Source: CAYZDV01 sp964477275 (GTDB taxonomy: Bacteria; Acidobacteriota; Aminicenantia; Aminicenantales; Aminicenantaceae). Taken from it: a DNA stretch of 35,056 bases. Below the pieces are notes generated by a model. It was given only the letters and a program-made list of their open reading frames with translations, had not been told where the DNA came from and searched no databases. Made by a program: the position numbers and the translations under genes. Position 1 is the first letter of the stretch; every line of letters starts with the position of its first letter. Below are positions 15,135-23,103 of the stretch, in pieces. The stretch is from assembly GCA_964477275.1 (NCBI GenBank), contig CAYZDV010000004.1, forward strand, positions 1-35,056. Direction: 5' to 3'.

Positions 15135-16634
15135 TTAGACTCCGCCGGTAGCATAATGCATGATCGTCTCCGGCCGAATCTCCTGACCCTCGAGGACTTT
15201 GACCGGCTCGCCCCTGTCCATGACGATCACCCGGTCACAGAGATGAACGACTTCCTCCAGGTCAGAAGAGACGAGGATGATTCCGGTGTTCCGCTCCTTC
15301 AGCTCCTGGAGCAGACGGTAGATTTCAGCCTTGGCTCCCACATCGATGCCTCGAGTGGGCTCGTCGAAGATGATGACACGGGCAGCGGCGAGCAGCCAGC
15401 GCGCGAGAAGCGCTTTCTGCTGGTTCCCTCCGCTCAGGTTCTTGATTCTGGTCGAAAGGCCGGGGATTTTCATCCTGAGCCTGTGGAGGAAGCTCAGGGC
15501 ATCCTTCTCTTCCTTTTTTTTCTTTATAACGCCGGGGCAGACGGAGTAACGAGGAAGAGAGGCGATGGTCATATTTTCCCTGACGTCCCTTTCGAGGAGC
15601 AGGGCCTGCGTCTTTCGTTCCTCAGGGAGATAACCGAATCCGAGCCGGACGGCCTTCCGCGGAGTATCGGCCCTGACCTCTTTTCCCCTCAGGAAGATCC
15701 TGCCCTTGCTCTTTTTATCGGCGGCGAAGAGAAGCCGCATGAGCTCTGTCCTCCCCGAACCGACCAGGCCCGCAAAGCCGAGAATTTCGCCCTCATGGAG
15801 GACAAAGGAGGCCTTTTTTCCTCCATCCTGGAGCTCTTCCACCCGGAGAATCTCCCGGCCTTTCTTCCGGGGCCCCTCCCGGGGGTAATAATCCCGGAGT
15901 TCCCTGCCGAGCATCCAGGCGATCAGCTTCTCTCTATTTATCCTTGAGGTCTCCTCGAAGGCCACTCCCTCGCCGTCGCGGAGAACCTGCACCCGGTCGG
16001 TGACCGCGAAAATCTCATCCAGTTGATGGGAAATGTAAATGATGCCCAGCCCCTCGTCTCTCAGTTCCTGGATCACCCTGAACAGATTCTCGAGCTCCTT
16101 TTCCGTCAGGGTGGCGCTGGGCTCATCCAGAATGAGAACATCGGCCCTGACCACCAGCGCCTTGGCGATCTCCACCGTCTGTTTCTGGGCCACCCCCAGA
16201 CGGGAGACGAGAATCTTCGGGTCGAGGTCCAGGCCGAGCCTGCTCAGGGTGTTGCGCGCTTCCTCTTCCATCGTCTTCCGGTCCAGAATCCCGAGGGGCT
16301 TGCGAATAAACTGGCCGAGAAATATGTTTTCCCAAATGCTCAGCTCCTCGACCAGGTTCAGGTCCTGGTAAACGGTGGTGATTCCCGCCTGCAGGGCTTC
16401 ATGAGGGTTCCTGAACCGAACCTCCCGGCCGCGGAGAAATATATGGCCCTCGTCTCCGGGATAGACGCCGGCCAGCACTTTCATCAGGGTTGATTTTCCC
16501 GCCCCGTTTTCTCCCACAAGCCCTAACACCTCACCTTCCTTGAGAAAGAGGTCAACCCCGTTCAGGGCTTGAACACCCGGGAAGCTCTTTTTTATGCCCT
16601 TGAGCAAAACGAGCCCTGGCTTTTGGTCACTCAT
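15135..16634 (-). CDS. ABC transporter ATP-binding protein, RbsA-like duplicated
   Basis: A 499-residue double ATPase of the carbohydrate-uptake-2 family (RbsA/MglA type). The first half has Walker A GENGAGKST and Walker B VLILDEPSATL. The second half has the degenerate Walker A typical of this family (GLVGSGRTE), signature LSGGNQQKA and Walker B VIIFDEPTRGID. It energises the permease and binding lipoprotein encoded next. The ATG lacks a Shine-Dalgarno sequence and lies very near the predicted -10 box, suggesting a very short leader. It is the first gene of the four-gene minus-strand operon. Confidence 0.93.
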   Translation of the reverse strand: MSDQKPGLVLLKGIKKSFPGVQALNGVDLFLKEGEVLGLVGENGAGKSTLMKVLAGVYPGDEGHIFLRGREVRFRNPHEALQAGITTVYQDLNLVEELSIWENIFLGQFIRKPLGILDRKTMEEEARNTLSRLGLDLDPKILVSRLGVAQKQTVEIAKALVVRADVLILDEPSATLTEKELENLFRVIQELRDEGLGIIYISHQLDEIFAVTDRVQVLRDGEGVAFEETSRINREKLIAWMLGRELRDYYPREGPRKKGREILRVEELQDGGKKASFVLHEGEILGFAGLVGSGRTELMRLLFAADKKSKGRIFLRGKEVRADTPRKAVRLGFGYLPEERKTQALLLERDVRENMTIASLPRYSVCPGVIKKKKEEKDALSFLHRLRMKIPGLSTRIKNLSGGNQQKALLARWLLAAARVIIFDEPTRGIDVGAKAEIYRLLQELKERNTGIILVSSDLEEVVHLCDRVIVMDRGEPVKVLEGQEIRPETIMHYATGGV

Positions 16635-16649
16635 CTTCAGCGGCTCTAT

Positions 16650-16677
16650 ATTATAACAATTGGGATCAGACCTTCAA
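16650..16677 (-). promoter_or_regulatory. Promoter of the ABC importer-ALDH operon
   Basis: On the minus strand TTGAAG (16677-16672), a 16-base spacer and TATAAT (16655-16650). The predicted start leaves a leader of only about nine bases before ATG 16634. Confidence 0.55.
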
Positions 16678-16737
16678 AACTTTTCAAAAGCCCATCCGTC
16701 ATCCCCTGCATAAATTTCTCCACCGCCGGGAAGGCCG

Positions 16738-16909
16738 CAGGACCCATCCTCTCCCTCCATTCCCCGATTGTTTCAGCCCATGAGGATGGGTGGCATGGGG
16801 TGCTCCCCCGCAACGCCCGCAGCGGAAGGGGTTCCCCACGGGGGGATGGGTGAAGCGAGGACGGACGGGGGACACCCCATGACAGGACCCATCCTCTCCC
16901 TCCATTCCC
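16738..16909. repeat. GC-rich repeat element: 27-bp direct repeats and long stem-loop
   Basis: Positions 16738-16764 and 16883-16909 are identical (27 bases). Between and overlapping them is a long imperfect inverted repeat: GAGGATGGGT, CATGGGGTG and CCCCCG on the left arm (from 16782) pair with CGGGGG, CACCCCATG and ACCCATCCTC on the right arm (to 16896). It fills the gap between two divergent operons. Since both neighbours start here, it is not a terminator. A reading frame across it on the minus strand is low-complexity and not credible. Confidence 0.6.
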
Positions 16910-16919
16910 GACCCCGAAG

Positions 16920-16948
16920 TTGAATTTTGGCAGGACTTGTCATAGAAT
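16920..16948 (+). promoter_or_regulatory. Possible promoter of murA
   Basis: TTGAAT (16920-16925), 17 bases, TAGAAT (16943-16948). The -10 box overlaps the ATG at 16947. If real, transcription starts just before the alternative ATG at 16959. Confidence 0.4.
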
Positions 16949-18236
16949 GAACTCACAGATGAAAAAAATCCGAATCATCGGCAATCAAAACTCCCAGCTC
17001 AAGGGAAAAGTCAGAATCAGTGGAGCCAAGAATGCGGTCCTGCCTGCCATCGCGGCTTCGCTTCTCACAAGGGAAAAAGTCCGGCTCAAAAACATCCCTC
17101 TGGTGAAGGATGTCTACACCATTCTGACCCTGATGAAAGTGCTCGGAGCCTCCACAAGCATGAGAAAAAACTCCCTCTCCATCCAGGTCAAAAATATCAA
17201 GTCTGACCAGGCTCCCTATGAACTGGTCCAGGCCATGAGAGCCTCGATTCTGGTTCTCGGTCCGCTCCTGGCCCGCCACGGAAAGGCGACCGTCTCCCTG
17301 CCCGGCGGATGCGCCATCGGTTCCCGGCCGATCGACCTCCACATCCACGGCCTGGAAAAGCTGGGCGCGTCGATCAGCCTCGAGCACGGCTATATCCGTG
17401 CCGAGGCAAAGAGGCTTCACGGAACAGAAATCGAATTCGAAAAAAAGACCGTTGGAGGGACAGAAAACCTGGTCATGGCCGCTTCCCTGGCCCGGGGCGA
17501 GACCGTGCTCAAGAACTGCGCCATGGAGCCTGAGGCGGTCAGCCTCTGCGAACTCCTGGTCAAGATGGGCGCGAAGATCGACGGCATCGGGGAAGAGACG
17601 ATACGGGTCAAGGGCGTCAAGGAGCTCGGGGGTGCGACCCACGAGATCATCCCCGACCGGATAGAAGCCGGCACCTTTCTCGTCGCCGGCGCCCTGACCC
17701 GGGGGAATATCATCCTGACTCATGTCGAGCCGAAACATCTGGGCACGGTGATCGAAAAACTGAGATTCTCGGGAACGAACATCGAGAAACTCAACAATCA
17801 TTCCCTGCGCGCCATCGGCAGCGAAACCATCAAGCCCCAGGATATCACCACCTCCCCCTACCCGGGATTCCCGACCGACATGCAGGCCCAGTTCATCGTC
17901 CTCCTGACCCAGGCGTCCGGGACATCCATCATCACCGAGACGATCTTCGACCGACGGTTCTCGCACATCAACGAACTGCTCCGCCTGGGAGCCAACATTG
18001 AAGTCTTCGGAGACAAAGCCATGGTCAGAGGCAAAACGCTGCTCTCAGGAGCCGAGACCATCGCCACAGACCTCAGGGCATCGGCTTCCCTCGTCCTGGC
18101 CGGTTTGATTGCCAGCGGAGAAACAATCATCAACGAAGTCGAACACCTTGACCGCGGCTACGAAAAGCTGGAGCAAAAGATGAAGTCCCTGGGGGCAAGG
18201 ATCGAAAGAATCAAAAATAAGGAGAAGAAGGAGTAA
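16947..18236 (+). CDS. murA: UDP-N-acetylglucosamine 1-carboxyvinyltransferase MurA
   Basis: Catalyses the first committed step of peptidoglycan synthesis, transfer of enolpyruvate from PEP to UDP-GlcNAc, in the cytoplasm. Family signatures include VRISGAKNAVLPAIAASLL and the catalytic loop LPGGCAIGSRPIDLH with the fosfomycin-sensitive Cys122 (counted from ATG 16947). The length, 429 residues, is normal. The start is uncertain. ATG 16947 has AGGA about 11 bases upstream, but ATG 16959 (MKKIRIIG) aligns best with known MurA N-termini and with the possible promoter at 16920-16948. ATG 16920 is too early. It heads a five-gene plus-strand run. Confidence 0.95.
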   Translation: MNSQMKKIRIIGNQNSQLKGKVRISGAKNAVLPAIAASLLTREKVRLKNIPLVKDVYTILTLMKVLGASTSMRKNSLSIQVKNIKSDQAPYELVQAMRASILVLGPLLARHGKATVSLPGGCAIGSRPIDLHIHGLEKLGASISLEHGYIRAEAKRLHGTEIEFEKKTVGGTENLVMAASLARGETVLKNCAMEPEAVSLCELLVKMGAKIDGIGEETIRVKGVKELGGATHEIIPDRIEAGTFLVAGALTRGNIILTHVEPKHLGTVIEKLRFSGTNIEKLNNHSLRAIGSETIKPQDITTSPYPGFPTDMQAQFIVLLTQASGTSIITETIFDRRFSHINELLRLGANIEVFGDKAMVRGKTLLSGAETIATDLRASASLVLAGLIASGETIINEVEHLDRGYEKLEQKMKSLGARIERIKNKEKKE

Positions 18237-18581
18237 ATGGGAGACTGCATCTTCTGCAGTATCATCAAAAAAGAAATCCCGGCCCGGATCGTCTTCGAGG
18301 ACGCCGAGGTTGTGGCCTTCGAGGACCTCAATCCCCAGGCGCCTGTCCACGTGCTTCTCATCCCCAAGGAACATTTTGCCTCTTTGAACGAAATTCCCGA
18401 AAATAAAAAAGAGATTCTCACCCATCTCCTGCTCACTGCCCGGCAGGTTGCCCGGGAAAAAGACATAGCGGAAAATGGCTACCGGATCGTCCTCAACACG
18501 GCCCGGGATTCAGGCCAGGAAGTCTTCCACATCCACTTTCACCTTCTGGGAGGAAGGCGGATGCACTGGCCTCCAGGATGA
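18237..18581 (+). CDS. HIT family hydrolase (HinT-like)
   Basis: A 114-residue histidine-triad protein of the HinT type, which hydrolyses purine nucleoside phosphoramidates. The zinc pair C4 and C7 (DCIFCSII) and the triad HIHFH near the C-terminus are intact, with ALNPQAP-like substrate-binding residues present as LNPQAPVHVLLIPK. ATG follows the murA stop directly (TAAATG), with AAGGAG just upstream inside murA, so translation is coupled. The link to peptidoglycan synthesis is positional only. Confidence 0.94.
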   Translation: MGDCIFCSIIKKEIPARIVFEDAEVVAFEDLNPQAPVHVLLIPKEHFASLNEIPENKKEILTHLLLTARQVAREKDIAENGYRIVLNTARDSGQEVFHIHFHLLGGRRMHWPPG

Positions 18582-18631
18582 GGCAAACGAGCTCCATTTT
18601 TTCTCATAACGCCACGAAAGGAGGTACCACC

Positions 18632-19285
18632 ATGGAAATCACCTGGTTAGGTCATTCTGGAATCAAGCTCAAGGGCTCAAAGACAGTCTACATCGATCCT
18701 TTTCTCACCGGAAACCCTGTGGCCAGCATCTCTCCCGATGAAATCGCGGAGGCCGATGTGGTCATCGTCACCCATTACCACGGCGACCATCTCTGTGACG
18801 CTTTCCCTATCTGTAAGAAAACCGGTGCGACACTGGTGGCGATCCATGAAATCGCCGTTGAGGCGCAAGCTGAAGGGATCACAGCCGAAGGGATGAACAT
18901 CGGAGGAACGGTAGAAGCCAAAGGAGTGAAGGTCCACATGGTTCAGGCGCTCCACTCAGCGGAAAAGGGTGACCCTGCCGGAGTGGTCATCGAGATGGAC
19001 GGCAAGACCATCTACCATGCCGGCGACACCGGCCTGACCTATGACATGAAGCTCATCGGTGAATTCTTCAAGCCGGAGCTGAGTTTCCTTCCCATCGGAG
19101 ACAGGTACACGATGGGCATCCCCTCCGCTGCCAAAGCCGTCGAATTCATCCAGACGCAAAAAGTCATTCCCATCCATTACAACACCTTTCCCCTGGTCAG
19201 CGCCGACCCTCATGAATTCAAGAAAAGGGTGGCCGGCAAAGCGGAAGTCATCATTCTCAAGCCCGGCGAGTCCTACAACCTGTAA
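18632..19285 (+). CDS. UPF0173 family metal-dependent hydrolase (beta-lactamase fold)
   Basis: A 217-residue metallo-beta-lactamase-fold hydrolase of the UPF0173/YtkL group, function not established. The metal motif THYHGDH is present, with further expected ligands in ALHS, HAGDTG and IPIHYNTFP. The earlier in-frame ATG at 18578 overlaps the HIT gene and is rejected in favour of 18632, preceded by AAAGGAGGT. It follows the HIT gene by 50 bases. Confidence 0.92.
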   Translation: MEITWLGHSGIKLKGSKTVYIDPFLTGNPVASISPDEIAEADVVIVTHYHGDHLCDAFPICKKTGATLVAIHEIAVEAQAEGITAEGMNIGGTVEAKGVKVHMVQALHSAEKGDPAGVVIEMDGKTIYHAGDTGLTYDMKLIGEFFKPELSFLPIGDRYTMGIPSAAKAVEFIQTQKVIPIHYNTFPLVSADPHEFKKRVAGKAEVIILKPGESYNL

Positions 19286-19293
19286 TCCAGTGA

Positions 19294-19314
19294 AGGCGGC
19301 CGGGCTGGCCGCCT
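19294..19314 (+). other. 8-bp GC-rich intergenic hairpin
   Basis: AGGCGGCC (19294-19301) pairs perfectly with GGCCGCCT (19307-19314) around GGGCT. No U-run follows, so it is not a classic terminator. It sits just before a GTG-initiated gene and might attenuate, stabilise mRNA ends or limit translation. Confidence 0.45.
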
Positions 19315-19326
19315 GACCCTCATCCA

Positions 19327-19806
19327 GTGGGCTATCTCATCGACGGAAACAATTTTCTCGGATCCACCGTGCCCGGTCAATGGCGGGACCCCCAGAGCAA
19401 ACGCCGCCTTGTTTTCAGGTTGCGGAGCTTCCAGCGCCAGACGAAAACAAAAATCCTGCTGGTCTTCGACGGAAACCCGGACCTGAATTTCATCGGTCCG
19501 GATTTCCAGCAGAAGAAATTCTCGGTCATCTTCCCCTCCTCCGGCGGGAATGCAGACGAAACCATCAAAGACCTCATCATCGAGCTGAGCGACCGGAGAA
19601 GATGGTTCGTGGTCAGCTCAGACCGGGAGATCAAAAGCTTTGCCAGACGAAAAGGAATCAAGCCCCTCAGCTGCAGGGAATTCGACCGGCTGCTCAAGAA
19701 AACCTTTAGAGAACACAGAAAAATCCGGGAGCTTGTGAAAAAAGAACCATCCCTGTCTCCGCTGGAGATTGAGCAATGGCTGGAGAGGTTCAAAGGAGAG
19801 AAATGA
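19327..19806 (+). CDS. NYN/PIN-like domain protein (YacP-type RNase candidate)
   Basis: A 159-residue protein with the hallmarks of NYN-domain nucleases: YLIDGNNFLG at the N-terminus, VFDGNPD, NADETIKDLI and VSSDREIKSFARR. These place the acidic cluster (Asp in IDGNN, FDG, ADE and SSD) at a probable metal-dependent RNase site, as in YacP/Rae1. The start is GTG 19327. An in-frame stop lies 34 bases earlier and no ATG is available, and no Shine-Dalgarno sequence is visible. Its TGA overlaps the ATG of the next gene. The C-terminal helix is highly charged. Confidence 0.82.
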   Translation: MGYLIDGNNFLGSTVPGQWRDPQSKRRLVFRLRSFQRQTKTKILLVFDGNPDLNFIGPDFQQKKFSVIFPSSGGNADETIKDLIIELSDRRRWFVVSSDREIKSFARRKGIKPLSCREFDRLLKKTFREHRKIRELVKKEPSLSPLEIEQWLERFKGEK

Positions 19807-20672
19807 TGGATGTTTCCATCATCGGAGCGGGAAGGCTTGGAGCCTCGCTGGGGCATGCTCTGGCCGGAAAAGGATACAGGATCAAAGCGCTCTCCTGCCG
19901 GACATCCTCATCGGCTGCGGAGAGCCGGAGAATCATCGGAGAGGGAACCGCTTCCACCGACAACATCGCCGCTGCCCGTCGCGGCCGGCTTGTTTTCCTC
20001 TGCCTGCCGGACAATGAAATATCAAAAGTTGTTAGGGCGCTGGCCATCTCAGACATCGACTGGTCCAGAAAATGGCTCTATCACTGCTCCGGGCTTCTCT
20101 CCTCTGACATCCTCAAGGCCTTGAAGGCCAGAGGGGCACGGACAGCCTCCTTTCACCCGCTGCAGTCCTTCGCCCAGAAAAGGACTCCTTCCCGTCACTT
20201 TGAGAATATCTACTATGCAGTTGAGGGCGACGAGGAAGCGCTGGCTCTTGCGAAGAGAGTCATTCGCCGGCTGGGGGGACATTTTTTGCCCCTCCGGGCC
20301 GAGGACAAAGCCCTTTACCACGCCGCCTGCAGTATGGCCTCAAACTTTTTGGTCGTCCTGCTGGATATGGCCACCTCTCTCCTCCAGCAGGTCGGACTGG
20401 AGGAAAAAATGGCCTTCCAGATTCTTCTCCCTCTCCTCCAGGGCACTTTACACAATGTAAAAAAATTGAGCATCAGTGCGGCACTGACCGGACCTGTTGT
20501 CAGAGGAGACCAGAAATCCGTGGAAAAGCATCTCCAGGCCCTGCGCAGTTTCCCCCCTCTCCATGAAACGTACAAACAGCTGGCCGTTCAGGCGCTCGAA
20601 ATGGTGAAAAGGGAAAAGAAACTCCTCCCCTCAAAGGTCAGGATGTTGAAGGATTTGCTGGAAGGTAAATGA
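19803..20672 (+). CDS. Rossmann-like and DUF2520 domain protein
   Basis: A 289-residue protein with an N-terminal NAD(P)-binding fold (SIIGAGRLGASLGHAL, about 5-20) and a C-terminal DUF2520-type helical domain. The context HCSGLLSSDIL and SFHPLQSFA is typical of this group, which resembles pyrroline-5-carboxylate/ketopantoate reductases. Its reaction is unknown. ATG 19803 overlaps the previous stop and has AAAGGAGA six bases upstream. An earlier in-frame ATG at 19776 would overlap the NYN gene more and lacks support. Its last 35 bases overlap the convergent murB gene. Confidence 0.88.
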   Translation: MMDVSIIGAGRLGASLGHALAGKGYRIKALSCRTSSSAAESRRIIGEGTASTDNIAAARRGRLVFLCLPDNEISKVVRALAISDIDWSRKWLYHCSGLLSSDILKALKARGARTASFHPLQSFAQKRTPSRHFENIYYAVEGDEEALALAKRVIRRLGGHFLPLRAEDKALYHAACSMASNFLVVLLDMATSLLQQVGLEEKMAFQILLPLLQGTLHNVKKLSISAALTGPVVRGDQKSVEKHLQALRSFPPLHETYKQLAVQALEMVKREKKLLPSKVRMLKDLLEGK

Positions 20673-21585
20673 CCTCTTCCTTCAGCTCGAGGCCGAACTC
20701 TTCCCTCACTCGGCGCTTGAGCTCCCCGGCAAGGGAGAGAACATCCCGGGCCGACGCCCCTCCCTGATTGATGATAAAATTGGCGTGGCCTGAGTAGACA
20801 ACAGCTGCGCCCTTTCTCATGTTTTTGGCTCCCACTTTTTCCAGATAGAAGGCCGCCGGGACTTTTCTTCCGTCAGGAAGAACCAGATTCTTGAAGTAGC
20901 TTCCAGGGTAAGCGGTGCCCCGCGGAGGATGCTTCTTTCTCCTGATTCGGAGAATTTCTTCGATGCGGACTTTCATCATCTTCTTCTCGCCGGGACAAAG
21001 GCGAAAAACAGCGCTCAGCAGAATATGCTTTTTCTCTTTGAGAGAGCTGTGGCGGTAGCTAAAGCCAAAATACTCCTTTCCGACACTCCTTTCTCTCCCT
21101 TTTTCATCCAGGATGGCGGCCCTGCTCAGCAAATTGCCGATCGACTGATCGAAAGCTCCGGCATTCCCGAAAACAGCCCCGCCGACTGTCCCCGGGATTC
21201 CAGACAGGAATTCAAGGCCGCTCAGGCCTTTTGCCACCGAGAAACGCTGCAGGTCAAGCAGCTCTGTTCCGGCCAGAGCTTCAACTTCGCCTTCTTCCTT
21301 CCCTCTGACGATTTTCTTCACCGCATTCTTCAGGATCAGGCCCCGATATCCCTCATCGTCAAAAAGAACATTATAGCCGCCTCCGATAACAAAACAGGGA
21401 ATAGATAACTCCCGGCTCAGGGAGATCGCCGTCACGAGCTCCTCGAGCGAGCTGGCCTCAAAAAAATAATCGGCTTTTCCTCCGATACGGAAATGGGAAT
21501 ATTCCTTCAACAGGACGGTCGTCCTCAACGGCCTTCTCACTTTCTCCAAAAAGCAAGCGGAGAAATCTTTTTGTTGACCGATCAT
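20638..21585 (-). CDS. murB: UDP-N-acetylmuramate dehydrogenase MurB (type II)
   Basis: FAD enzyme reducing UDP-GlcNAc-enolpyruvate to UDP-MurNAc, the step after MurA. The 315-residue size and lack of the type I insert indicate type II. TTVLLKEYSHFRIGGKADYF, SGIPGTVGGAVFGNAGAF, the catalytic arginine in SYRHS and serine in GSYFKN are visible. A Glu near the C-terminus (KEEVIYL) fits the third catalytic position. The FAD-binding GxGSN is GGGYN here, a Ser-to-Tyr change. No Shine-Dalgarno sequence precedes ATG, and TATAAA lies 12 bases upstream, hinting at a leaderless mRNA. Its 3' end overlaps the DUF2520 gene on the other strand. Confidence 0.94.
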   Translation of the reverse strand: MIGQQKDFSACFLEKVRRPLRTTVLLKEYSHFRIGGKADYFFEASSLEELVTAISLSRELSIPCFVIGGGYNVLFDDEGYRGLILKNAVKKIVRGKEEGEVEALAGTELLDLQRFSVAKGLSGLEFLSGIPGTVGGAVFGNAGAFDQSIGNLLSRAAILDEKGRERSVGKEYFGFSYRHSSLKEKKHILLSAVFRLCPGEKKMMKVRIEEILRIRRKKHPPRGTAYPGSYFKNLVLPDGRKVPAAFYLEKVGAKNMRKGAAVVYSGHANFIINQGGASARDVLSLAGELKRRVREEFGLELKEEVIYLPANPSTS

Positions 21586-21597
21586 TTTTTGGCTTAT

Positions 21598-21624
21598 TTT
21601 ATATCATATGCAACCTGACCTCAA
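21598..21624 (-). promoter_or_regulatory. Possible promoter of murB
   Basis: On the minus strand TTGAGG (21624-21619), a short 15-base spacer and TATAAA (21603-21598). The predicted start is only about six bases before the ATG. The -35 and spacing are weak. Confidence 0.35.
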
Positions 21625-21734
21625 GAGAAGACTTTGAAGCGACGGCAATCCAGGAATCTGCTTCCAAATTGGCATGTATTTTGCTATCATAGTTTCGGAT
21701 CGTTTCGAACAGGGCAATCATCATATCAACAATG

Positions 21735-21763
21735 TTGACATTTTCTGACGTGAAGGCTATCAT
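21735..21763 (+). promoter_or_regulatory. Sigma-70 promoter of the exported TPR gene
   Basis: TTGACA (21735-21740), 17 bases, TATCAT (21758-21763). The start would be near 21770, just ahead of GAGG and ATG 21788. Confidence 0.65.
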
Positions 21764-21787
21764 TCAAATTTTATGCGAGGTCAAAAA

Positions 21788-22975
21788 ATGAGAAAAAAAG
21801 CCCTGACAATACTCCTTTTCCTGGCCGTTATCTGCATCCCGTTGCTTTCTCAGACCAGCGAGGCCGATCAAGCCTACATCAACGCCATGACAGCCCAAAA
21901 TCCCACCGAGAAGGCCAGGCTGCTCAAGGACTGGCTGACCACCTATGCCGGAAAAGGAAACCAGTATGAAAAATACACCTATTCCGAGCTCTGCCTGATT
22001 CCTTACGAGAACAAGACCGTCAAAGAAACCATCGACTACGGGGAGAAAGCAATTCAGGTCGGCGGGCACGATGATTTCACCACCAGTCGGGTTCTTTCTG
22101 TCCTTTCCGGTCTCTATGTCCAGACAGGCCAAAACCTGGACAAGGCCAAGAAATACGCTCTCCAGGTTATCCAGCTCGGTGAAAAGAACATAACCCCAGA
22201 GGTTTCAATAGAAAGTGCGGCAACCTGGAACATGTTGATCGGAGTCGCGTATTTTAACCATGCCCAGGCGCTCGAAAAAGAAAAAGACCCGAGGGGGGCT
22301 CTCGATTCCTACATCAATTCCTATAACCTGCTCAAAGACATCCAGATTGCCCACGCCCTGAAAAAAATTGGAAAAACCCTCTATGACTTCAAGTTTTACA
22401 AAGAAGCTGAAAGGGCTTTCAGGATTGCTGCCGAAGCCGTAAAGGATTATCCCAGCCTCTATTTTTATGCCGCCACGCTCCACAGGAACGGAAAAAGAGA
22501 GGAGGCCTTAACATACTATAAGCTTGCTTATTCCAAACAGAAAAGCGGTGATGCCGCTTATAACATCGGCATCATCCTTGCCGCAAAAGCGGAAAAAGAC
22601 GCTTCTGTGGTTGATGAAGCCATCAAATATTTGCTCGAAGCCAGTTTGCTTTCCCCGTCCAATTCCAAAAAATCCATGCAGCTGGCTGAACACCTGTACT
22701 TCAATTTCAAAGACCTCGAATACAACCGCAAGGTCAAGGAACTCCAGCAGAAGACCAAAGAGCTGGAGGAGCTCAGCGCCGACTACAATAGAAGATTCGG
22801 GGATAAAGAAGACGAGCAGCTTTCCGAAACAGACCGCCGGATTGCGAACGTCATGATCAAGGATATCGAGGAGCTGCAGCAGGCCATCAAAAAAATCCAG
22901 GAAGACCAGCAAAAAGCCCTGGAGAAGTTCAGCCGGCTTGTGGAAGACGCCAAACAGAGACTGAGCAAAAGATAA
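21788..22975 (+). CDS. Exported TPR-repeat protein with C-terminal coiled coil
   Basis: A 395-residue protein beginning with a Sec signal (MRKKALTILLFLAVICIP, cleavage probably near SEA, about residue 26). It continues as helical repeats of TPR character, for example the stretch around FKFYKEAERAFRIAAEAV and REEALTYYKLAYSKQKS. The last 90 residues (KELQQKTKELEEL... onward) are Gln/Glu/Lys-rich and should form a coiled coil. ATG 21788 is preferred over 21773 because GAGG lies at good spacing and the signal then starts properly. It is probably a periplasmic scaffold protein, with no enzymatic motif seen. It has its own promoter. Confidence 0.85.
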   Translation: MRKKALTILLFLAVICIPLLSQTSEADQAYINAMTAQNPTEKARLLKDWLTTYAGKGNQYEKYTYSELCLIPYENKTVKETIDYGEKAIQVGGHDDFTTSRVLSVLSGLYVQTGQNLDKAKKYALQVIQLGEKNITPEVSIESAATWNMLIGVAYFNHAQALEKEKDPRGALDSYINSYNLLKDIQIAHALKKIGKTLYDFKFYKEAERAFRIAAEAVKDYPSLYFYAATLHRNGKREEALTYYKLAYSKQKSGDAAYNIGIILAAKAEKDASVVDEAIKYLLEASLLSPSNSKKSMQLAEHLYFNFKDLEYNRKVKELQQKTKELEELSADYNRRFGDKEDEQLSETDRRIANVMIKDIEELQQAIKKIQEDQQKALEKFSRLVEDAKQRLSKR

Positions 22976-23024
22976 AAGAAACAGCTCTTCGGAAAAAAAG
23001 ATGCTTACCCAGCGAAGGAACCGA

Positions 23025-23051
23025 TTGAACTTTCCCTATTTTTGATATAAT
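23025..23051 (+). promoter_or_regulatory. Probable promoter of ligA
   Basis: A perfect TATAAT (23046-23051) preceded by TTGAAC (23025-23030) at 15 bases, or GATTGA (23023-23028) at 17. The leader to ATG 23104 is about 45 bases. Confidence 0.5.
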
Positions 23052-23103
23052 ATCCCTCGGGCTGCGCGGACAAACACAACTGCCGCTCGCTTATGAGGGA
23101 AAA

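Noticed and set aside
16738..16909. CRISPR array from the 27-base repeats
   Set aside because: Only two copies 118 bases apart, and the sequence between is itself the stem-loop rather than spacers.
16699..16956. 85-codon minus-strand frame
   Set aside because: It is produced by the GC-rich repeat element at 16738-16909, with low-complexity composition and no ribosome-binding site.
19776..19802. Earlier ATG for the DUF2520 protein and an ATG at 18578 for the UPF0173 protein
   Set aside because: Both overlap the preceding genes and lack the strong ribosome-binding sites of the chosen starts.
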